Part shown: piece after piece, positions 40,066-51,184 of the stretch
Position numbering within the stretch: position 1 is the first letter of the stretch
Layout of the letters: the number at the start of each line of letters is the position of its first letter
The notes under the pieces: generated by a model
The model's database searches: none
Told to the model about the DNA's origin: nothing
Seen by the model: the letters and a program-made list of their open reading frames with translations, nothing else
Source: Nocardioides sp.
GTDB lineage: Bacteria; Actinomycetota; Actinomycetes; Propionibacteriales; Nocardioidaceae
Assembly: GCA_020636915.1 (NCBI GenBank)
Contig: JACJWV010000011.1
Span: 62,001-126,000, forward strand
DNA length: 64,000 nt
Direction of reading: 5' to 3'
Position numbers and translations under genes: made by a program

Positions 40066-40797
40066 ATGCGAACCGTGCGTGCCGTCGCCGCAGCCGTCGT
40101 GCTCGTGCTCGTCGGCGGGGTCCTCGCCCTGGTCGCCTCACCGCCGGCCGTCGCCGGGGACGCGGGCTACTACGGGTCACCGCCCGCCGGGTCGTGCTTC
40201 GACCTCACGCTGCGCCAGACCAGGGCACCCTCCACCCGGGAGGCGCCCGTCGACTGCTCTCGGCACCACACCCTGCTGGTCACGGCGGTCGCGCTGCTTC
40301 CCGAGGAGCTGGACTGGAGCTCGCCGCGCTCGGAGATCATCAAGGCGGTCATGACGATCTGCCCGCCCGCGCAGGGCCAGGTCATCGGCCGCAACCGGCT
40401 GCAGCTCTACCGCTCCCAGTACCTGTGGTACTTCTTCACGCCCACCAACGCCCAGAAGAGCGTGGGCGCGCGCTGGTTCGACTGCATGACCGGCGTCGCG
40501 GAGGACACCAAGCTCACCAACCTGCCGCTCAACCTCACGCCGCTCAGCAACCACATGCCCGACGACATCGCCCGGTGCGTGACGGGGGACCTGCACTCGA
40601 CGACCTGCGCCGACACGCACGTGTGGCGCTCCTCCTGGGCCTTCTACGCGCGCGGCCGGCCCACCAAGAGCGCGGTCAAGCGGGCCGCCAACCGGACCTG
40701 CCCGGCGCACGTCACCAGTCGCGGTTTCCTCTACTCCTGGATGGACGTCCCCGGTCGGCGCTACATCGTGGGCTGCTACTCCAAGACGCCGCGCTAG
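40066..40797 (+). CDS. Exported septum-formation-like protein
   Basis: ATG 40066, with GAGGGGG at 40050-40056, gives 243 residues. A signal peptide (VRAVAAAVVLVLVGGVLALV) ends near PPAVAG. The mature part has paired cysteines (GSCFDL, VDCSRHH, MTICPP, FDCMTG, ARCVTG, TTCADTH, RTCPAH, VGCYSK) spaced as in the septum-formation (PF13845-type) family, which is found as one or two copies. VDCSRHHTLLVTAV is the best-kept core. Likely a cell-envelope protein of unknown precise role. Confidence 0.75.
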   Translation: MRTVRAVAAAVVLVLVGGVLALVASPPAVAGDAGYYGSPPAGSCFDLTLRQTRAPSTREAPVDCSRHHTLLVTAVALLPEELDWSSPRSEIIKAVMTICPPAQGQVIGRNRLQLYRSQYLWYFFTPTNAQKSVGARWFDCMTGVAEDTKLTNLPLNLTPLSNHMPDDIARCVTGDLHSTTCADTHVWRSSWAFYARGRPTKSAVKRAANRTCPAHVTSRGFLYSWMDVPGRRYIVGCYSKTPR

Positions 40798-40810
40798 GCC
40801 GGGCCGCCGG

Positions 40811-41485
40811 TCAGCCTCGCCAGGCCCGCTCGTCGGAGAGGTCGGCGTGCTCGCGCACCCACGCGTGCATGGCGATCGCGGCGGCCGACGAGGCGTTGAT
40901 CGACCTGGTCGAGCCGAACTGAGCGATCGAGAACGTCCCGTCGCACGCCGCGCGCGCCGACTCCGAGAGCCCCGGGCCCTCCTGGCCGAAGAGGAAGCAG
41001 ACGCGCCGCGGCACCGTGGTGGTCTCCAGGTGGAGCGAGCCGGGCAGGTTGTCGATGCCGAGCAGCACCACGTCGCGCTCGTGGAGGTACGCCGCCAGCG
41101 CCGGGACGTCGGAGTGGTGCCGGACGTGCTGGTAGCGGTCGGTGACCATCGCCCCCCGCCGGTTCCAGCGCCGGTTGCCGACGATGTGGACCTCGGCGGC
41201 CAGGAACGCGTTGGCGGTGCGCACGATCGTCCCGATGTTGAAGTCGTGCTGCCAGTTCTCGATCGCGACGTGGAAGTCGTGCCGGCGCGTGTCGAGGTCC
41301 GCGACGATCGCCTCGACGGTCCAGTAGCGGTAGCGGTCGACGACGTTGCGGCGGTCGCCCTCGGCGAGCAGGCGGACGTCGTACCGCTCGTCCTCGGGCC
41401 ACGGGCCCTCCCAGGGCCCGACCCCGACCTCCGGCGGACCGTGCGGCATCGGGTCGTACGGCGCACGCTCGTCCACGCCGGACAC
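40811..41485 (-). CDS. TrmH/SpoU-family RNA 2'-O-methyltransferase
   Basis: The 224-residue protein has the SPOUT motifs: NFNIG-type motif 1 as QHDFNIGTIVRTANAFLA, motif 2 CFLFGQEGPGLSESA and motif 3 IAQFGSTRSINASSAAAIAM. These form the SAM-binding knot of tRNA/rRNA ribose methyltransferases. The N-terminal 70 residues are a short charged extension. Target RNA and position are not readable. It is convergent with the septum-formation-like gene, 13 bases apart. Confidence 0.92.
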   Translation of the reverse strand: MSGVDERAPYDPMPHGPPEVGVGPWEGPWPEDERYDVRLLAEGDRRNVVDRYRYWTVEAIVADLDTRRHDFHVAIENWQHDFNIGTIVRTANAFLAAEVHIVGNRRWNRRGAMVTDRYQHVRHHSDVPALAAYLHERDVVLLGIDNLPGSLHLETTTVPRRVCFLFGQEGPGLSESARAACDGTFSIAQFGSTRSINASSAAAIAMHAWVREHADLSDERAWRG

Positions 41486-41535
41486 GGTAGGGGATCGTTC
41501 ATGCCGCCTTCACGTGCGACCGGTACCGTTATCAC

Positions 41536-42270
41536 GTGAGCCCAGCCCTCGTCCCGGCACCACTCCTGCTGGGCATGGACTGGATGGACCCCACCTGGCT
41601 GCTCGACCGCTTCGGCGCCGAGCTGTTCTGGATCAGCCTGGTCATCGTCTTCGTCGAGTGCGGGCTGTTCTTCCCGTTCCTCCCGGGCGACACCCTGCTC
41701 TTCGCGCTCGGGCTGTTCATCAACGCCGAGAAGATCGACCTCTTCCCCGGCGGACCCGTCGTCGAGCTGCTGGTGGCCTTCGTGCTGCTGTCCGTGGCGG
41801 CCTTCCTCGGCAACGTCGTCGGCTACGAGATCGGCCGCGCCATCGGGCCACCGCTCTACCACCGCGACGGCCGCTTCCTGAAGCGGAAGTACTTCGACCA
41901 GACCCACGAGTTCTTCCAGCGCCACGGCAACAAGGCGCTGGTCATCGGGCGGTTCGTGCCGTTCGTGCGGACCTTCGTCACGGTGGTCGCGGGCGTCACC
42001 CGGATGGAGCGGCGGCGCTTCTTCCTCTGGAGCGCTGTCGGCGCCGTGCTCTGGGTCGGCAGCATCCTGCTGCTCGGTTACACGCTCGGCCAGGCGTTCC
42101 CGAGCCTCGGCGAGAACATCGACAAGGCGCTCATCGCGATCCTGGCCTTCACCGTCATCCCCATCGCGTGGGAGTGGGTGCGACACCGCCGCCACGGCCG
42201 CAACCGCCACCGCGGCGACGCCGCCCAGCTGCAGGCGTCCGAGCCCGCCGAGTCCGGCCAGGAGGCCTGA
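41536..42270 (+). CDS. DedA-family membrane protein
   Basis: The 244-residue protein starts at GTG 41536. FVECGLFFPFLPGDTLLF, NVVGYEIGRAIGPPLY and the strongly conserved FIGRFVPFVRTFVTVVAGVTRMERRRFFLW core (written as RFVPFVRTFVTVVAGV) are typical of DedA. The arginine and glycine residues of this core are intact. Four to five hydrophobic segments and a charged, His/Arg-rich tail are present. DedA proteins are thought to move polyprenyl phosphates or similar lipids across the membrane; which one applies here is unknown. Confidence 0.93.
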   Translation: MSPALVPAPLLLGMDWMDPTWLLDRFGAELFWISLVIVFVECGLFFPFLPGDTLLFALGLFINAEKIDLFPGGPVVELLVAFVLLSVAAFLGNVVGYEIGRAIGPPLYHRDGRFLKRKYFDQTHEFFQRHGNKALVIGRFVPFVRTFVTVVAGVTRMERRRFFLWSAVGAVLWVGSILLLGYTLGQAFPSLGENIDKALIAILAFTVIPIAWEWVRHRRHGRNRHRGDAAQLQASEPAESGQEA

Positions 42271-42299
42271 GACCTCGCCGCTGCTGGCCGGCCCGCGGG

Positions 42300-42383
42300 T
42301 GCAGGTTTCCCCGGCTGGCCGGGTAAGCCTGGACTTCGTGGGTGTTGCAACGCCCACCAAGTCCAGGGATTGCCCACGGAGTC
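42300..42383. repeat. Intergenic repeat family D, copy 3
   Basis: TGCAGGTTTCCCCGGCTGGC, then CCTGGACTTCGTGGGTG, TTGCAACGCCCACCAAGTCC and TGCCCACGGAGTC, in the same order as copy 2. It separates convergent dedA-type and pyrE genes. Confidence 0.85.
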
Positions 42384-42440
42384 ACCGCGTGGCCTCCCGG
42401 TGCCCGACCGGTCAGGGGAGGGCCAGGGGACCGGTGCCGG

Positions 42441-42968
42441 TCAGGCGCCCCGCGCGGCGTCGAGCTGGGCCTTGGTGAGCACCGGCCGCACTTCGAGACC
42501 GACGTCGGCGAGCGGGTTCTCCCCCGCGGGGCTGCGGTCGATCGCGCACACGACGACCTCGACGGTCGCGCCGGCGGCACGCAGCGCGTTCGTGGCGTCC
42601 CGGACGGCACCGCCGGTCGTGATGACGTCCTCGACCAGGGTGACCCGCCGGCCGGCGACGTCCGGCCCCTCGGCGAGCTTGCAGGTGCCGTACTCCTTGG
42701 CCTTCTTGCGGACGAACAGTGCCGGGCGACCGGTCAGGCTGCTGACCATGGTGGCGATCGGGACGCCACCGAGCTCCAGGCCGCCGAGCAGGTCCGTGTC
42801 GGGCGGCAGCAGCCCGACCATCTCCCGCGCCACGCGCAGCAGCAGGGCCGGCTCCGCCTCGAAGAGGTACTTGTCGAAGTACTCGGTCGCCTGCTGGCCC
42901 GAGCGGAGCGTGAACTCCCCGGTCAGTCGGCAGATGGCGTCGATGTCGGCTGCGAGGCTGTCGTCCAC
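42441..42968 (-). CDS. pyrE: Orotate phosphoribosyltransferase
   Basis: A GTG at 42968 gives 175 residues. PyrE makes OMP from orotate and PRPP in pyrimidine synthesis. FDKYLFEAEPALLLRVAREM, GLELGGVPIATMVSSLTGRP, FVRKKAKEYGT and the PRPP loop VTLVEDVITTGGAV are all present. It is the only pyrimidine gene in view. It is divergent from the aminotransferase at 43002, with 33 bases between. Confidence 0.95.
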   Translation of the reverse strand: MDDSLAADIDAICRLTGEFTLRSGQQATEYFDKYLFEAEPALLLRVAREMVGLLPPDTDLLGGLELGGVPIATMVSSLTGRPALFVRKKAKEYGTCKLAEGPDVAGRRVTLVEDVITTGGAVRDATNALRAAGATVEVVVCAIDRSPAGENPLADVGLEVRPVLTKAQLDAARGA

Positions 42969-43001
42969 GCCCGGAAGGGTAGCGCCGTTAGGGTCGGGAC
43001 C

Positions 43002-44189
43002 ATGGCTGCCCATCGGAGACTGGCCCACCGGCTCGACGGCATCCCGCCCACGATCTTCACCGCGATGTCCGCGCTCGCGGTGCGCACGCAGTCGGTGAAC
43101 CTCGGCCAGGGCTTCCCGGACGTCGACGGACCGCCCGAGGTCGTGGCGCAGGCGGTGCACGCGTTGGAGACCGGGCAGAACCAGTACGCCCCCGGGCCCG
43201 GCGTCCCTGCGCTGCGCCAGGCGGTCGCCCGCCACCAGCTGCGCCACTACGGCCTCGAGCTCGACCCGGACTGCCAGGTCGTCGTCACGACCGGCTGCAC
43301 CGAGGCCATCGCCGCCGCGCTGCTCGGCCTGGTCGACCCGGGCGACGAGGTGGTCGTCCTCGAGCCCTACTACGACTCCTACACGGCGATGATCCAGATG
43401 GCGGGCGGCGTACGACGGCCGGTGACCCTGCGTGCGCCCGGCATCGGAGACGAGCACAGCCGTCTCGACGTGGACGAGCTCCGGGCAGCGGTCACGCCGC
43501 GCACCCGGTTCGTGCTGCTCAACTCCCCCCACAACCCGACCGGCACCGTGCTGACGCCGGGTGAGCTGCAGGCGGTCGCGGACGTCGCGCTCGAGCACGA
43601 CCTGGTCGTGATCACCGACGAGGTCTACGAGCACCTGGTCTTCGACGGGAGCGAGCACGTGCCGATCGCGACGCTGCCGGGGATGTTCGAGCGGACCCTG
43701 ACGCTCTCGAGCGTGGGCAAGTCCTACTCGTTCACCGGCTGGAAGGTGGGCTGGGCGACCGGGCCGGCCGACCTGGTCGGCGCCGTGCTCGCGGCCAAGC
43801 AGTGGCTGACGTTCACGTCCGGCTCCCCGCTGCAGCCCGCCGTCGCGCACGCCCTGGACGAGCAGGCGGACTACCCGGCACGGCTGGCCGCCGACCTCCA
43901 GGCCAAGCGGGACCTGCTCTGCGGTGGGCTGGCCGGCATCGGGCTCGACGTACGCGTCCCGGAGGGCACCTACTTCGCGACGACCGACATCTCCGCGCTC
44001 GGGTGGCCCGACAGCACGGCCTTCTGCCTGGCGCTGCCGGAACGCGCCGGCGTCGTCGCCGTACCACTGGCGGGGTTCTACGACTCCGACGCGGGCCGGC
44101 ACCTGGTGCGCTGGGCCTTCTGCAAGGAGGCCTCGGTCATCGAGGAAGGACTGGGCCGGCTGGCGGCCGCCGACCTGGCCTGCTCCTGA
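43002..44189 (+). CDS. PLP-dependent class I/II aminotransferase (DapC/kynurenine-aminotransferase-like)
   Basis: The 395-residue enzyme has NLGQGFPDVDGPPEV, NQYAPGPGVPALRQAVA, GCTEAIAAALLGLVDPGD, LLNSPHNPTGTV and the PLP lysine in SVGKSYSFTGWKVGW (K240). It ends with a RWAFCKE block carrying the carboxylate-binding arginine. This pattern fits N-succinyldiaminopimelate or kynurenine/glutamine transaminase relatives; substrate is not decidable. Its last 53 bases overlap the convergent membrane-protein gene. Confidence 0.92.
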   Translation: MAAHRRLAHRLDGIPPTIFTAMSALAVRTQSVNLGQGFPDVDGPPEVVAQAVHALETGQNQYAPGPGVPALRQAVARHQLRHYGLELDPDCQVVVTTGCTEAIAAALLGLVDPGDEVVVLEPYYDSYTAMIQMAGGVRRPVTLRAPGIGDEHSRLDVDELRAAVTPRTRFVLLNSPHNPTGTVLTPGELQAVADVALEHDLVVITDEVYEHLVFDGSEHVPIATLPGMFERTLTLSSVGKSYSFTGWKVGWATGPADLVGAVLAAKQWLTFTSGSPLQPAVAHALDEQADYPARLAADLQAKRDLLCGGLAGIGLDVRVPEGTYFATTDISALGWPDSTAFCLALPERAGVVAVPLAGFYDSDAGRHLVRWAFCKEASVIEEGLGRLAAADLACS

Positions 44190-45243
44190 ACCAGGCGCGG
44201 ACGTCGGGCCGCACCAGCAGCACGATCGTCACCGCGCTGGCGACGAGCGTGAGCACGAGCAGGAACGCGCCGGCGACGGTGCCGATCAGCGACAGCGCGG
44301 CGGCCGTCGAGGCGGAGATCACCAGCACGATGCGCGCCCACTCCACGCCGCGGTAGACCAGGATGCCGAGCACCACGGCCGAGAGGCACCAGAGCACGAT
44401 GGCGCCGATCATGGCGTAGGTGACCCCGACCAGGAGCCCGTCGGAGACGCCCTGCTGGGCCAGCTCGGGGTTCTGGCGGTGCACCTCGTCGAGCAGCGTG
44501 TCGGGCTCGAGCGCGAGGAGGAGCGCGGTCAGGGCCATCCCGAGCGCCGACAGCCCGCTGGACGCCCACGTCAGCGCGCAGGCGACCCCGACCGCGCCGG
44601 GCCGCGGGAGCGGCGGCGCGCCCTCGTGCGGGAGGGGGTACGGCGCCAGGGGCGGCACGTGCCGGGCGAGCGGCTGCTCGTGCGGGCGCGCGAGCGGCTG
44701 CTCGTACGGGCTCGGACCCGCGTCCAGCGTCCGGGCCGTCGTCGAGGCCGTCGTCGAGGCCGTGGGGGCGGCCCTCGTGGGGGCCGGCCGGTTGATGCCG
44801 TCGAACCAGTCGCGGGCCGGCTGCAGCCAGAGCATCACCACCGACGCGGCGACCAGGGAGGACACGAAGCCGCCGGTCACCAGCCCGGCGAGGAAGAGGG
44901 GCACCGCCAGCACGGTCAGCGCCAGGCGGGCGCTGCGGCTGCGGCGCAGCACCTGGTAGCCCAGGATCGCCGCCGCGGTGGCACACCCGGCCGCCACCAT
45001 GGCCAGGACGCGCACCATCGCGAGCACGCCGTCGACCGAGATCCCCAGGTCGCTCCCCGGCGGCTCGGCGAGGACCTTCTGCACCGACTGCCGGGTCTCG
45101 AGGGTGTGCAGCCCGGCCAGCCGGTCGAAGACCAGCACCACGACGAACACTGAACCGACCATCGTCAGCCAGCCGGCCAGGGTCACCTGGCTCGGTCGGC
45201 CCCCGGTCTTGCCCGGGCTGGTCGGCTCGCTCATGCCTGCCAT
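44137..45243 (-). CDS. Multi-pass membrane protein, function unknown
   Basis: The 368-residue product (from ATG 45243, or MSEPTSPGK nine bases later) has hydrophobic segments at about 22-40, 76-98, 106-126, 128-142, then a Pro/His-rich loop (residues about 165-215 with repeated EQPLAR), and four more helices up to 350. The helices 2 and 3 set (LTVLAVPLFLAGLVTGGFVS) and the last set (AATAALSLIGTVAGAFLLVL-like) look like two four-helix halves. No family is recognised. The 3' end overlaps the aminotransferase gene on the other strand. Confidence 0.7.
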   Translation of the reverse strand: MAGMSEPTSPGKTGGRPSQVTLAGWLTMVGSVFVVVLVFDRLAGLHTLETRQSVQKVLAEPPGSDLGISVDGVLAMVRVLAMVAAGCATAAAILGYQVLRRSRSARLALTVLAVPLFLAGLVTGGFVSSLVAASVVMLWLQPARDWFDGINRPAPTRAAPTASTTASTTARTLDAGPSPYEQPLARPHEQPLARHVPPLAPYPLPHEGAPPLPRPGAVGVACALTWASSGLSALGMALTALLLALEPDTLLDEVHRQNPELAQQGVSDGLLVGVTYAMIGAIVLWCLSAVVLGILVYRGVEWARIVLVISASTAAALSLIGTVAGAFLLVLTLVASAVTIVLLVRPDVRAWFRSRPGRRPPAGPVLPR

Positions 45244-45305
45244 TTCACCACGGGCGCTTCGGTCGGCCCCGATCGGCGGCGGGCGCCGGCGGTTGCTGCG
45301 GCGGA

Positions 45306-45394
45306 TGCAGGTTTCCCCGGCCGGCCGGGGATCCCTGGACTTAGCTTAGTGGGTGTTGCAACACCCACGAAGTCCAGGGGTTGCCCACGGAGTC
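45306..45394. repeat. Intergenic repeat family D, copy 4, with CTTAG duplication
   Basis: TGCAGGTTTCCCCGGCCGGC, GGGGATCCCTGGA, then CTTAG twice in tandem (45340-45344 and 45345-45349), TGGGTGTTGCAACACCCACG, AAGTCCAGGGG and TGCCCACGGAGTC. The extra CTTAG sits at the site where copy 1 holds the IS with the same 5-base duplication. It separates the membrane-protein start from the clpB end. Confidence 0.85.
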
Positions 45395-45439
45395 GACGCC
45401 AGGCGGGCCCCGACCACGGAGCTGCGAGCGCCGGCGGGC

Positions 45440-48043
<2,604 letters not shown>

Positions 48044-48126
48044 TCTCCTGCGTCGCTCTGCTGGTGGCGCCGTCCGGCGACCGTCTTCTGGTGGAGTCGG
48101 GCTCCACCGGGTTCAACGCACCGAAA

Positions 48127-48147
48127 CTTGAGTCTGTTCCACTCAAC
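48127..48147. promoter_or_regulatory. HAIR (HspR) operator of clpB
   Basis: CTTGAGT (48127-48133), seven bases, ACTCAAC (48141-48147). The actinobacterial HspR consensus is CTTGAGT-N7-ACTCAAG, so one base differs. It lies 84 bases upstream of clpB and 77 before the divergent gene at 48224. Confidence 0.85.
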
Positions 48148-48223
48148 TCTGGCGAATGTCTTTGCCGTGGGGTTGTGACCGAAACCCCGGCGGTCCCGGG
48201 ACTTTCGGCCCTACTCTCGGCTC

Positions 48224-48949
48224 ATGCTGGTCCACAGCGTGCACCTCGCGCTGGTGATGGCCGGCCTGGCCGGACTCGGGGCGCTGCTGGGTCCGACCGT
48301 CCCGCACCGATCGCGCCCGGGCGCGCGCCCCGGCGCCGCCCGCGACGTCCACGACGCCCGCACCGGCGCGCTGCGCGCGGCGGTCGCCCGGTACGCCGCC
48401 GACGGGTCGCTGGCCGACCTGCTCTCCGCCTCCGACCGGTCCGGGGACCACCGGCTCCGCCTGGAGTCCGCGGGGTCGACGGTCCTGGTCCCGCTGGCGG
48501 TGACCGGCAGCCTCGCGGCGGCCGGCATCCACGCCGCCCTGGTGCCTGCGCACCTGCAGGAGCGGGTGCTCTTCGGCGCCTTCTTCGTCGTCGTCGCGGT
48601 CGCCCAGCTCGGCTGGGCCGAGCGCGGCCTGCGCCGGCCCTCCCGCGGGTGGCTGCTGGCGGGGGCCGTCGGCAACCTCGCCGTGCTCAGCCTGTGGGCG
48701 GTCACGCGGACCCTCGGGCTGCCCTTCGGCCTGCTGCCCCGGCCCGAGGCCGTCGGGGGCTGGGACGTCGCGTGCGCCGTCGCCGAGCTCGCGGTCGTCG
48801 CGTCCTGCGCGGTCGGCCTGCGCGCCGGCGTACGACGGATCGTGCCGTGGCGCGAGTGGAGCCCGGCCGTGCACGCGTCCGCCGCCCTGGCCGCGACGGT
48901 CGTCGTCGTGCTCGCGCTGACCCCGTCGTGGAGCGGGGGCCACGGATGA
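48224..48949 (+). CDS. Multi-pass membrane protein, first gene of signalling operon
   Basis: The 241-residue protein has hydrophobic segments at about 5-24, 88-108 (STVLVPLAVTGSLAAAGIHA), 118-135, 150-170, 185-205 and 218-236. A charged cytoplasmic loop (residues about 30-75, RSRPGARPGAARDVHDARTG) separates the first two. It overlaps the next gene as ATGA. No known domain is recognised. Position suggests it is part of a membrane sensing unit with the two following genes. Confidence 0.72.
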   Translation: MLVHSVHLALVMAGLAGLGALLGPTVPHRSRPGARPGAARDVHDARTGALRAAVARYAADGSLADLLSASDRSGDHRLRLESAGSTVLVPLAVTGSLAAAGIHAALVPAHLQERVLFGAFFVVVAVAQLGWAERGLRRPSRGWLLAGAVGNLAVLSLWAVTRTLGLPFGLLPRPEAVGGWDVACAVAELAVVASCAVGLRAGVRRIVPWREWSPAVHASAALAATVVVVLALTPSWSGGHG

Positions 48950-49536
48950 CCTGGCAGGTGAGCGCGGCCGCGAACGCGGTGATCGCCGTCGCCTACTTCC
49001 TCATCACCCTCGCGATCGCCGTCCCGCTCGCCCGCAGCCACCAGCTGCGCTCCAACCCGCTCGGCGCGGCCACGGCGGCGATCTTCTTCACCTGCGCGGT
49101 CCACCACGGCTCCCACGCGGTGCACATGGTGCTGCCCTCGCTCGGCGTCGCGGACCCCCGCGGCGAGGCGTTCCGGGCGGCGTGGGACTGGCCCCTGGCG
49201 AGCTGGGACGTGATCGGCGCGGCGGTGGCGGTCTACTACTGGTCGCTGCGACGCAACTACTCCTCGCTGATGCAGGGCGCCAAGCTCTTCGACGACCTGC
49301 GCCAGCGCGAGCAGCAGGCGCTCGAGCTCAACGACAGCGTCCTGCAGGGCCTGGTGGTCGCGAAGATGGCGCTGGACCTCGACCAGCCCGACCGCGCCCA
49401 GGCCGCCCTCACGACCGCCATCGACTCGGCGAGCCGGATGATCACCGACCTGCTCGGCAGCGAGCACCACTCGATGAAGCTGCTGCGGAGCGCGCCGGCG
49501 GCCGTCAAGACCGACGTCCCCGAGGAGCTGGCATGA
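48946..49536 (+). CDS. Membrane protein with degenerate histidine-kinase-like dimerisation helix
   Basis: The 196-residue protein has three hydrophobic segments (about 8-28, 41-62, 82-100). The second contains CAVHHGSHAVHMVLP, with four histidines that could hold a metal or heme. The cytoplasmic tail reads ALELNDSVLQGLVVAKMALD, which looks like the HisKA_3 motif LHDSVLQxL, but Asn129 replaces the phospho-accepting histidine. No ATP-binding domain follows. It overlaps both neighbours by 4 bases. Probably a membrane partner or scaffold for the REC-kinase that follows. Confidence 0.7.
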   Translation: MTWQVSAAANAVIAVAYFLITLAIAVPLARSHQLRSNPLGAATAAIFFTCAVHHGSHAVHMVLPSLGVADPRGEAFRAAWDWPLASWDVIGAAVAVYYWSLRRNYSSLMQGAKLFDDLRQREQQALELNDSVLQGLVVAKMALDLDQPDRAQAALTTAIDSASRMITDLLGSEHHSMKLLRSAPAAVKTDVPEELA

Positions 49537-50963
49537 CCACGACGACGAGCGGACCCCGCGTGGTGCTGGTCGACGACACCGCCGACCTGCGCCAGCTGAT
49601 GCGGATCGCCCTGCGGCGCGCGGGGTGGGACGTGGTCGGCGAGGCCGGCGACGGCGTCCAGGGCATCGAGGTCGCCCGGGCGCAGACGCCCGACCTGGTC
49701 GTGCTGGACCTGTCGATGCCGGTGATGGACGGTCTCGAGGCGTTGCCGCAGATCCGCGCGTCGTGCCCGGACAGCACGATCGTGGTGATGTCCGGCTTCG
49801 GCGCCACCCAGATGACCGAGCGAGCCCTGGCCCGGGGGGCGGACGGCTACCTGCAGAAGGGCGCGCCGCTCTCGGAGGTCGTCGCCTACCTGGAGGACGC
49901 GCTGGCGCGGCGCGGCTCCGGGGCCCCCGCCCCGGTCGCGGGCGCATCCGCGCAGGGCTCGGTGAGGTCGGCCTCGTCCGCGGCTTCGCCGGCAGTCGAG
50001 CCCGCCGAGCCCGCCGAGCCTGCTCGGCCCGGTGAGATCGCCGAGCTCGCCCCGGTGGCCCTGGTCGAGCTGGCCGACGAGGCCGAGCTGCCCGTGCGCT
50101 GGGCGAACGCCACCGCGCGCGCGCTCCTCGGCGCACGCGTCGCCCCGGGCAGCCCGCTGGGTCGGGCGTCGGACGAGCTGGCCGCGTTCGTCTCCGCGCA
50201 CCGCGTCGACCCCGACACGACCGTCGACGTCGCGATCGGTGAGCTGCGGGTGCAGGCGACCCTGCGCCGCGGCGCCTCGTCGCTGCTGCTCTACCTGGAC
50301 CCGACGACGGCCGACGCCGCCGCGCTGCGCCGCGCCATCGCCACCACGGCCCACGAGATCCGCGGGCCGGTCGCCGTGATCTGCGGGGCCGCCGAGACCC
50401 TCGACCGGGCCCGGGAGGAGGACCTCGACCAGGAGGTCGTCCTCGAGCTGACCGGCTCGATGTCCCGGCAGGCCCGCATCCTCGACGGGCTCACCACCGA
50501 CCTGCTCACCACCGCGCAGGCCCAGCGCGGCACGCTGCGCATCGAGCCGGCCGACGTACCCCTGAGCCGGCTGGCGGCCGCGGTCCTGGCCGGGCGGTAC
50601 GACGCCGAGCTCCTCGTCACCGACGAGCGGCTCGTCCGCGCCGACCCGCGCCGGGTCGAGCAGATGTTGAGCAACCTGCTCTCCAACGCGCGCAAGTACG
50701 GCCGCCCGCCGATCGAGGTACGGGTGCGGCCGGCCGGGGACCGGGTCGCGCTCGACGTCGTCGACCACGGCGACGGGGTGCCCGACGGCTTCCGCGACCA
50801 GCTCTTCCGCGAGTTCGCCCGCGCCGAGGGTGCCCCGGCGACCGGCACCGGCCTGGGTCTCCACGTGGTGCGGACCCTCGCCGAGGCGCAGGGCGGCACG
50901 GCGTCGTACGCCCCCGCCCCCGGTGGCGGCGCGGCCTTCACCGTCGAGTTCCCGGCGGTCTGA
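49533..50963 (+). CDS. Hybrid response-regulator/histidine-kinase protein (REC-HisKA-HATPase)
   Basis: The 476-residue soluble protein begins with a receiver domain: VVLVDDTADLRQLM and the phospho-acceptor D59 in DLVVLDLSMPVMDG. VVMSGFGATQM and YLQKGAP keep Ser/Thr and Lys switch residues. A Pro/Ala-rich linker and a PAS-like region (PVALVELADEAELPVRWANA) follow. The HisKA helix has H274 in TTAHEIRGPVAVICGA. The HATPase domain has NLLSNARKYG (N box), DHGDGVPDG (G1) and GTGLGLHVVRTLAEAQGG (G2). No output DNA-binding domain exists. A fragment of its 3' end is repeated at 52367-52431. Confidence 0.9.
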   Translation: MTTTTSGPRVVLVDDTADLRQLMRIALRRAGWDVVGEAGDGVQGIEVARAQTPDLVVLDLSMPVMDGLEALPQIRASCPDSTIVVMSGFGATQMTERALARGADGYLQKGAPLSEVVAYLEDALARRGSGAPAPVAGASAQGSVRSASSAASPAVEPAEPAEPARPGEIAELAPVALVELADEAELPVRWANATARALLGARVAPGSPLGRASDELAAFVSAHRVDPDTTVDVAIGELRVQATLRRGASSLLLYLDPTTADAAALRRAIATTAHEIRGPVAVICGAAETLDRAREEDLDQEVVLELTGSMSRQARILDGLTTDLLTTAQAQRGTLRIEPADVPLSRLAAAVLAGRYDAELLVTDERLVRADPRRVEQMLSNLLSNARKYGRPPIEVRVRPAGDRVALDVVDHGDGVPDGFRDQLFREFARAEGAPATGTGLGLHVVRTLAEAQGGTASYAPAPGGGAAFTVEFPAV

Positions 50964-50980
50964 GCCCGGTCGCGGCCCGG

Positions 50981-51059
50981 GAGTTTCGTCGGCCGGCCGA
51001 CGAATTCCGAGGTGGGACGACGAAGGTTTGTCGTCCCACCTCGGATCTCGTCGTCCCGC
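50981..51059. repeat. Intergenic repeat family C, copy 3
   Basis: GAGTTTCGTCGGCC with GGCCGACGAATTCC, then CCGAGGTGGGACGACGAA paired with TTTGTCGTCCCACCTCGG (17 of 18 complementary), then a half-arm TCTCGTCGTCCCGC. It follows the kinase gene directly. Confidence 0.85.
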
Positions 51060-51184
51060 CCCCCGGGGAGCCTCCGGCCCGGACGCGGGAACAGCACCAG
51101 CCGCAGTGGCCCCGCCCACAGATCCCGCAGTCGACCTCCGGCGGCTCACATGCCGCGCCACACTGGTGCCGAGGAGGCCCGGAG

